Shown here: positions 5,371 through 9,485 of the stretch, piece by piece | How the letters are laid out: every line of letters begins with the position of its first letter | How positions within the stretch are numbered: position 1 is the first letter of the stretch | Made by a program: the position numbers and the translations under genes | Origin: JAZDMK01 sp043800975 | GTDB lineage: Bacteria; Bacteroidota; Bacteroidia; Bacteroidales; JAHJDW01 | Direction: 5' to 3' | DNA: 9,485 bases | Assembly: GCA_043800975.1 (NCBI GenBank) | Contig: JAZDMK010000088.1 | Span: 1-9,485 of the forward strand | The notes under the pieces: model-generated | Seen by the model: the letters and a program-made list of their open reading frames with translations, nothing else | The model's database searches: none | Told to the model about the DNA's origin: nothing

Positions 5371-7272
5371 TTACGGGATTTTTGAGAATAAAACGGAATG
5401 CTCTGAGTTGATCCTGCAAAGATACGTAGACGGTTTGAGGAAATCAACCGGAAAAGTGCAACTTTTTCCGCAAAAGGGAAACGCTTGTGAAAATAAAACG
5501 TGACCGCCAATATCGACGATTTCAAGGCGTCGAATGTTTTCTGAACCTTCTATATGAAGCCAGTCTTGCACGGGGTTCGGGCAAATGGTGAATTGAGGTT
5601 TCTTTTTCAGCGTTTCTGCGTCCATGAAGTTGCCCAGATTGACCACCCGGCTGATGCTGATGGGAGTAGTTCCGTTATTGATATAGGCATCAACATAAAT
5701 AATATACTGTCCAGGAGTCAGACCATTCGTGTTCCAAGCCGCAAAATCGTTGTCTGTTATTTCCTGAGTTAGAAAATCTGCAATCAGAGTTCTTGCATTG
5801 GGTGTTGCGATCGGGGCATAATACACATCATACCTGTTCATGAAATAACTGTTGTAAGGACCGTTCAGTGTGCGCACTGTACCGCTGAGCATTACGATGT
5901 CATTGACAGATGCATGGCTTAGTGTATCAATAAAAATTTCAAGCACAAAAGAAGTGTCTGCCACTACCATCGGCATGTTGTAGGTACTGTTGGCAATCAG
6001 CGCCAGCGTGCTATTGACGAATGTAGTGCTGAGTTGGTAATTGATATTGCTTTCTGCAAAAATGGTTGTGTTTGTTGATTCTGAAAGAAGTTGAGCATTA
6101 ATCTGAGAATTCAAAATGTCAATTTCTCCGTCTTCGGTTCCTATGTATCCGCCACTTCCGTCGCAGGTGCTTGCCATTACTGTCATGTGGCCGTCTTTAA
6201 ATGCAATCGCTTCACCAAATAATGAAAAATAGATGGATATATGCGCAGTGTCGAATGCATAAAAATTCCAGGTTGCTATCTCTGAATTGTTCAAGTGTAG
6301 ATATCTGTCTGAAAACCCAAAGGTATTATTCGAGTAAAACTGATTGTTATAAAAGCCTGTTAATGTATCCGCAAAATTCCCTGTGAAGATGAGTCCGCAG
6401 GTTCGCAGCGAAGAATTGTTGATCGTTACATTAGAATTCTTTTCGGGAAAAATTCCCCACTTCACCTGTGTAGTGCTGTCAATAGTTACATTATAGGGAA
6501 TGCCTGATAATCCCGAAATCGTATTGTTGAAAACAAATCCGTTTACAAAATTTCCCATCGGGAACGTTGCCTGCATAGGAGTGCTGTTCTGAAAATAAAA
6601 CCAGAGTATAAACCCATTTGAATTTTTGATTGTGATGTTGCATGTATCACTCACAAGAAATTCCCAGGCGTTTTGTGTGTGATCTACATCCAATATGGAA
6701 TGCCCTGTCATGCTGATCGTATTCGATTGAAGAAAATTAGCATGATGGAGAATGTAGGAAGCATGGTTGTCGAAAAAACCGGTAAGTGTTCCGTTTCCGA
6801 ACGAAAGGGTAGAGCCTGAAAAAGAAACAGTCGCTGTATCAAGTCCCATCAGGCCCCACTGATAGCGGTACTGCATAGGCATGATAAAACTGGAAGTGTC
6901 AACATTCAACTGACTGTGGTTGATGAAATACATATTTCCTGCAACAGAAAGTGTGCAGTGCTTGGCAACTATTTGTCCGCCATTGATGCAAACAACGGTA
7001 CCTTGCTGTGTAAATGTAACGGCACTGTCGATGACAAGTTTCCCATTGTTCATTACGAGAATGTCACCGGTATTTGAGCTGTTGCTGCTGATGTGGTATA
7101 CTTCATTAGGATCAGTGTAGCCCACGATGAGCGTATATGCATCGGTGCTTTTTAATTCAGGATGTTGCGTGTTTTTTCCGAAGCCAAAACTGCCGTGACG
7201 GGTTCCTGGCTCCTGTGAAAAAGAAAGTAAGGACGCGAAAAGGATAATTGTGATCGTAATTAGTTTTTTCAT
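5371..7272 (-). CDS. Secreted beta-helix protein with T9SS type A C-terminal sorting domain, 633 aa
   Basis: A signal peptide (1-20, MKKLITITIILFASLLSFSQ) sends the protein to the periplasm. The C-terminal domain (about 559-633) begins FTICPNPVQDWLHI and continues with LEIVDIGGHVLFSQ. This is the PNP-x(n)-D/G-G pattern of type A sorting domains, so it should cross the outer membrane by the type IX system and be released or anchored on the surface. Residues about 40-430 form short repeated strand-turn units rich in Asn, Ser, Thr and Gly (for example NGGQIVA, NNSSLRT, GHMTVMA), as in right-handed parallel beta-helix proteins. No catalytic motif of pectate lyases is evident. A beta-sandwich-like region (435-550, with AWNTNGLTPGQYIIYVDAY) links it to the tail. 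The ATG at 7272 is chosen because the in-frame extension to 7422 overlaps murQ and lacks coding character. It lies 37 nt after murQ. An adhesin or polysaccharide-binding role is inferred. Confidence 0.9.
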   Translation of the reverse strand: MKKLITITIILFASLLSFSQEPGTRHGSFGFGKNTQHPELKSTDAYTLIVGYTDPNEVYHISSNSSNTGDILVMNNGKLVIDSAVTFTQQGTVVCINGGQIVAKHCTLSVAGNMYFINHSQLNVDTSSFIMPMQYRYQWGLMGLDTATVSFSGSTLSFGNGTLTGFFDNHASYILHHANFLQSNTISMTGHSILDVDHTQNAWEFLVSDTCNITIKNSNGFILWFYFQNSTPMQATFPMGNFVNGFVFNNTISGLSGIPYNVTIDSTTQVKWGIFPEKNSNVTINNSSLRTCGLIFTGNFADTLTGFYNNQFYSNNTFGFSDRYLHLNNSEIATWNFYAFDTAHISIYFSLFGEAIAFKDGHMTVMASTCDGSGGYIGTEDGEIDILNSQINAQLLSESTNTTIFAESNINYQLSTTFVNSTLALIANSTYNMPMVVADTSFVLEIFIDTLSHASVNDIVMLSGTVRTLNGPYNSYFMNRYDVYYAPIATPNARTLIADFLTQEITDNDFAAWNTNGLTPGQYIIYVDAYINNGTTPISISRVVNLGNFMDAETLKKKPQFTICPNPVQDWLHIEGSENIRRLEIVDIGGHVLFSQAFPFCGKSCTFPVDFLKPSTYLCRINSEHSVLFSKIP

Positions 7273-7309
7273 AGTGATAATAGTTTGTATTTTCTCTAAT
7301 ACACACAAA

Positions 7310-8080
7310 TTACATTTTACCCTGAAGCGCTTTTCTGACACTTCCGCTTTCAAGTAGAATTTTTTTTGCTTCTTCTGGTGAAATCTTGAGGAATTCACAC
7401 AACATCTGTGTACCTCGTTCAATCAGTTTATTGTTCGAGAGCTGCATATCCACCATGCGGTTGCCCATCACGTGGCCCAGGCGTATCATGGTTGCTGTGG
7501 AGATCATATTCAAAATCATTTTTTGTGCAGTGCCTGCTTTCATGCGTGTGCTGCCCGAAATAATTTCCTCTCCCGTGTCAGCAACAACCGGGAAGTCCAC
7601 TTCTTTTTGAAGTAGTCCCGATGGATTGCAGGTGATGCATCCGGTAGTAATTTTTTTGCGATGGCATCGCTGCACAGCACCGATTACATAAGGCGCATTA
7701 CCTGATGCAGAAATTCCAATCACAAAATCATTCTTGTTGATTTTAAAATTCTGTAAATCTTTCCATCCTTGTTCAAAATCATCTTCGGCGTGTTCAACCG
7801 CTTTACGTATAGCGCTGTCACCACCAGCAATAATGCCGATCACTTTATCACTGACACCGAATGTGGGAGGTATTTCAGAAGCGTCTATAATGCCGAGTCT
7901 TCCGCTGGTGCCGGCTCCCAAATAAAATAGCCGCCCATTTTCTTTCATTTTTGGTACAAGAACATCTACTAACTTGATAATATCAGGCAGACATTTTCCA
8001 ACGCTCACACGCACCGACTGATCGGCTTTGTGTATCAGTGTGAGAAGGGATTCAGTATTGAGTTGTTCGAGTTGTTTCAT
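7310..8080 (-). CDS. murQ: N-acetylmuramic acid 6-phosphate etherase MurQ, 256 aa, short N-terminus
   Basis: MurQ cleaves the lactyl ether of MurNAc-6-phosphate, giving GlcNAc-6-phosphate and D-lactate, in cytoplasmic murein recycling. The SIS-domain phosphosugar site is visible: YLGAGTSGRLG (53-63), then DASEIPPTFG (66-75) with the catalytic-type Glu69, AEDD (98-101) with the second conserved acid Glu99, and GISASGNAPYV (122-132). The family signature around STRMKAGTAQKMILN (177-191) and the MVDMQLSN segment (209-216) complete it. The C-terminus (SGSVRKAL) is normal. The protein lacks the usual opening segment (the TEQ-x-x-Y-x-x-L-type start) found in 270-300-residue homologues. No earlier start is possible because TGA lies in frame 21 nt upstream. 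Its ATG overlaps the stop of the ATPase gene (ATGA, 8077-8080), so the two are translationally coupled. It seems intact enough to be active, but that is inference. Confidence 0.94.
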   Translation of the reverse strand: MKQLEQLNTESLLTLIHKADQSVRVSVGKCLPDIIKLVDVLVPKMKENGRLFYLGAGTSGRLGIIDASEIPPTFGVSDKVIGIIAGGDSAIRKAVEHAEDDFEQGWKDLQNFKINKNDFVIGISASGNAPYVIGAVQRCHRKKITTGCITCNPSGLLQKEVDFPVVADTGEEIISGSTRMKAGTAQKMILNMISTATMIRLGHVMGNRMVDMQLSNNKLIERGTQMLCEFLKISPEEAKKILLESGSVRKALQGKM

Positions 8081-9402
8081 GAAGTATGATTGTAAATTTC
8101 AACCAGTCTGTCTACAGCATACAATGGAAAAACCTCAATGTTATTGTATGTAGAGAAGTTTTCCAAAGATATTCGTATTCCTTTTGATATTTTTTTGCTT
8201 TCAAGAAATGAATAAAGGCTTTGCATTTTTCCTTGTGTACCGGATTTAACTTCAACGGGAAGTATTCTATTTTGAAACTCAAGAACGTAATCCACTTCCG
8301 CATTGCTGCCGCGCTTTTCACGATGCCAGTAATATAGCTCAGGCTTAACGGAAGTAAATAGATTTTTTATCAATTCATTTCCTACAAACTGTTCAGCAAT
8401 ATTTCCTTTATTTATTTCATTCAGATTGTCGGCTATCAGAAAATCAGCAATACCAAGTTTTAAAGAGCGTTGAAAAATTCCATTGTCAAAAAAAAGCAAT
8501 TTGAAATTTTTGTGATTTTTTCCTGCTGCTAAAGGCAAGCCATTTGCCGAGCTGTGAAATACTTTGTAGCATAAGCCTGCCATAATAAGCATTTCAAGCG
8601 CATCAGCCTTTTGCTCTTGATTGCCAAGTCCCGATGATTTGGCAATATTGAATTTATTTCCCGACTGCATCATCACGGAATGAAATACATCTTTTAAGCG
8701 CAATGTATTAATTCTTGTTTTGTATTTCGCAAAATCATCTTCGAGTGAAGTAATGATATCATCGAGTATTCTTTGTGTTTTCAGAAGGTCTTCGGTGTCA
8801 ATATATGTTTTTACTACTTCAGGCATTCCTCCAATAACCATAAATTTTTTCAGCCATTCGTTCAGTGTTGTATGAAAAGCTTCATCAACCGGGTGTTTGG
8901 GCGATGCCTTTTCTTTCATTTCAAGAAGGCCTTTTTGATTGGCAGCAATCAGAAATTCCTGAAAAGACATAGGATACATAAACAGCGATCTTATTCTGCC
9001 CACACCAAATGAAGGAATTTGCTGTAATGCAAATTCAAGCAATGAGCCTGCAGCCACAACATGTAGCCCCGGGCGTTTTTCATGAAAATATCTCAGCGAT
9101 TGTATAGCCGGTATACAAGATTGAATCTCATCAAAGAAAATAAGGGTATCACGATCTTTTATTGGAATATTATAATATGCTGAAAGCTTGATGCAGATCT
9201 GATCAGGATTCAGATCACCTTCAAAAAAAGTTTTTACTTCGGACTCCGCTTCAAAGTTAACTTCAAGATAATTCTTGAATTTGCCCCCCAATTGTCGAAC
9301 AACATATGTCTTTCCAACCTGACGGGCACCTCTCAGCAAAAGAACCTTCCTTTTTGAATCACTCCTCCATTTTAATAAAGTATTGAAAATCAGCCTATCC
9401 AT
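8077..9402 (-). CDS. AAA_14/DUF4143-family ATPase, 441 aa
   Basis: The protein has an N-terminal AAA+-like ATPase domain: Walker A GARQVGKT (25-32), Walker B LIFFDEIQ (87-94), a sensor-like AAGSLLEFA (117-125) and GVGRIRSL (133-140) with candidate arginine-finger residues. A middle helical region (about 175-280) leads to the DUF4143 C-terminal domain. There, NAEVDYVLEF (367-376) and LPVEVKSG (381-388) provide an Asp371 and Glu384-x-Lys386 arrangement like the PD-(D/E)XK nuclease fold. Length and architecture are normal for the family (COG1373-like). These ATPases are widely scattered in Bacteroidota and archaea and their role is unsettled. No signal peptide is visible, so it is cytoplasmic. 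The promoter and tandem repeat upstream suggest it heads the run that includes murQ. The family call is firm; the function is unknown. Confidence 0.93.
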   Translation of the reverse strand: MDRLIFNTLLKWRSDSKRKVLLLRGARQVGKTYVVRQLGGKFKNYLEVNFEAESEVKTFFEGDLNPDQICIKLSAYYNIPIKDRDTLIFFDEIQSCIPAIQSLRYFHEKRPGLHVVAAGSLLEFALQQIPSFGVGRIRSLFMYPMSFQEFLIAANQKGLLEMKEKASPKHPVDEAFHTTLNEWLKKFMVIGGMPEVVKTYIDTEDLLKTQRILDDIITSLEDDFAKYKTRINTLRLKDVFHSVMMQSGNKFNIAKSSGLGNQEQKADALEMLIMAGLCYKVFHSSANGLPLAAGKNHKNFKLLFFDNGIFQRSLKLGIADFLIADNLNEINKGNIAEQFVGNELIKNLFTSVKPELYYWHREKRGSNAEVDYVLEFQNRILPVEVKSGTQGKMQSLYSFLESKKISKGIRISLENFSTYNNIEVFPLYAVDRLVEIYNHTS

Positions 9403-9407
9403 AATTA

Positions 9408-9485
9408 AATGTTAAAATATCAAGGCAAAGATAGCTCAAAAATGTTAAAATGTCAAGGCAAACATTAGTGAAAAATGTTAAAATG
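9408..9485. repeat. 33-bp tandem repeat upstream of the ATPase gene, running off the window
   Basis: Two full units (9408-9440 and 9441-9473) agree at 27 of 33 positions, with 21 of the first 22 identical (AATGTTAAAAT-x-TCAAGGCAAA). A third copy begins at 9474 and matches for all 12 bases left in the window. The divergence is concentrated in the last third of the unit. It overlaps the promoter of the ATPase-murQ run, so it may be a set of repeated operator or promoter modules. The total copy number cannot be seen here. Confidence 0.85.
9426..9457 (-). promoter_or_regulatory. Promoter of the ATPase-murQ run, inside the tandem repeat
   Basis: On the minus strand the -33 part is CTTG (9457-9454). 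A 20-nt spacer follows, then the -7 box TATCTTTG (9433-9426), an exact TAnnTTTG match, ending 23 nt before the ATG at 9402. The spacing and box are the best Bacteroidota promoter in the window. The -33 comes from one repeat unit and the -7 from the next. In the upstream unit the matching position reads TAATGTTTG, with one extra base in the box. Confidence 0.7.

Noticed and set aside
5370..5525. N-terminal extension of the 111-residue protein (52 extra codons)
   Set aside because: It lies entirely over the T9SS sorting-domain codons of the upstream gene, which are clearly real in their own frame; the ATG at 5369 sits 1 nt after that gene's stop.
7273..7422. N-terminal extension of the T9SS protein
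   Set aside because: It overlaps the conserved C-terminus of murQ, and the signal peptide begins exactly at the ATG at 7272.
8112..8321. 69-residue minus-strand frame inside the ATPase gene
   Set aside because: It is a frame-shifted shadow of the conserved DUF4143 C-terminus and has no independent support.
9408..9485. CRISPR array
   Set aside because: The units are directly contiguous with a 33-bp period and no unique spacers of constant length; the variable part is only partly diverged and no cas genes are present. It is a simple tandem repeat.

Overview
The window looks like chromosomal DNA of a member of the Bacteroidota. It is AT-rich. Several genes are preceded by the Bacteroidota-type -7 box TAnnTTTG about 15-23 nt before the ATG, and Shine-Dalgarno sequences are essentially absent. 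It also encodes a protein with a type IX secretion (T9SS) sorting domain, a DUF4421-like outer-membrane protein and the Bacteroidota form of Mpl. I see no rRNA, intact tRNA, CRISPR array, phage gene or transposase. No gene-free stretch exceeds 300 bases.

Left part (1-2501): a lipoprotein gene (53-652, +) with its own promoter. Next comes a tiny lysine-rich ORF (775-876, -) ending just before a strong hairpin terminator, then a metallo-beta-lactamase-fold hydrolase (983-1825, -). After a two-hairpin REP-like repeat (1919-1974) lies a small secreted protein with a CWGWGCMC motif (2031-2501, +).

Middle (2613-5033, +): a promoter followed by mpl (murein peptide recycling ligase). Four bases after its stop, a DUF4421-like outer-membrane barrel gene begins at a TTG codon.

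Right part (5034-9485, -): a four-gene same-strand run, read from 9402 down to 5034. It comprises an AAA_14/DUF4143 ATPase, murQ (overlapping it by ATGA), a 633-residue secreted beta-helix protein with a T9SS tail, and a 111-residue cytoplasmic protein starting 1 nt after that stop. The run is headed by a 33-bp tandem repeat that contains a good Bacteroidota promoter. It converges with the mpl/DUF4421 pair with zero bases between the two stop codons.

Functionally, the two recognisable metabolic enzymes both belong to cell-wall recycling. Mpl rejoins the released murein peptide to UDP-MurNAc, and MurQ converts MurNAc-6-phosphate to GlcNAc-6-phosphate. Several other products are exported or surface proteins. 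The most unusual points are the translational coupling of murQ to a DUF4143 ATPase under a tandem-repeat promoter, the shortened MurQ N-terminus, and the unannotated-type lysine-rich micro-ORF. I do not see a clear new defence or mobile system. The four-gene run is the best candidate for an undescribed functional unit, and that is an inference from spacing only.
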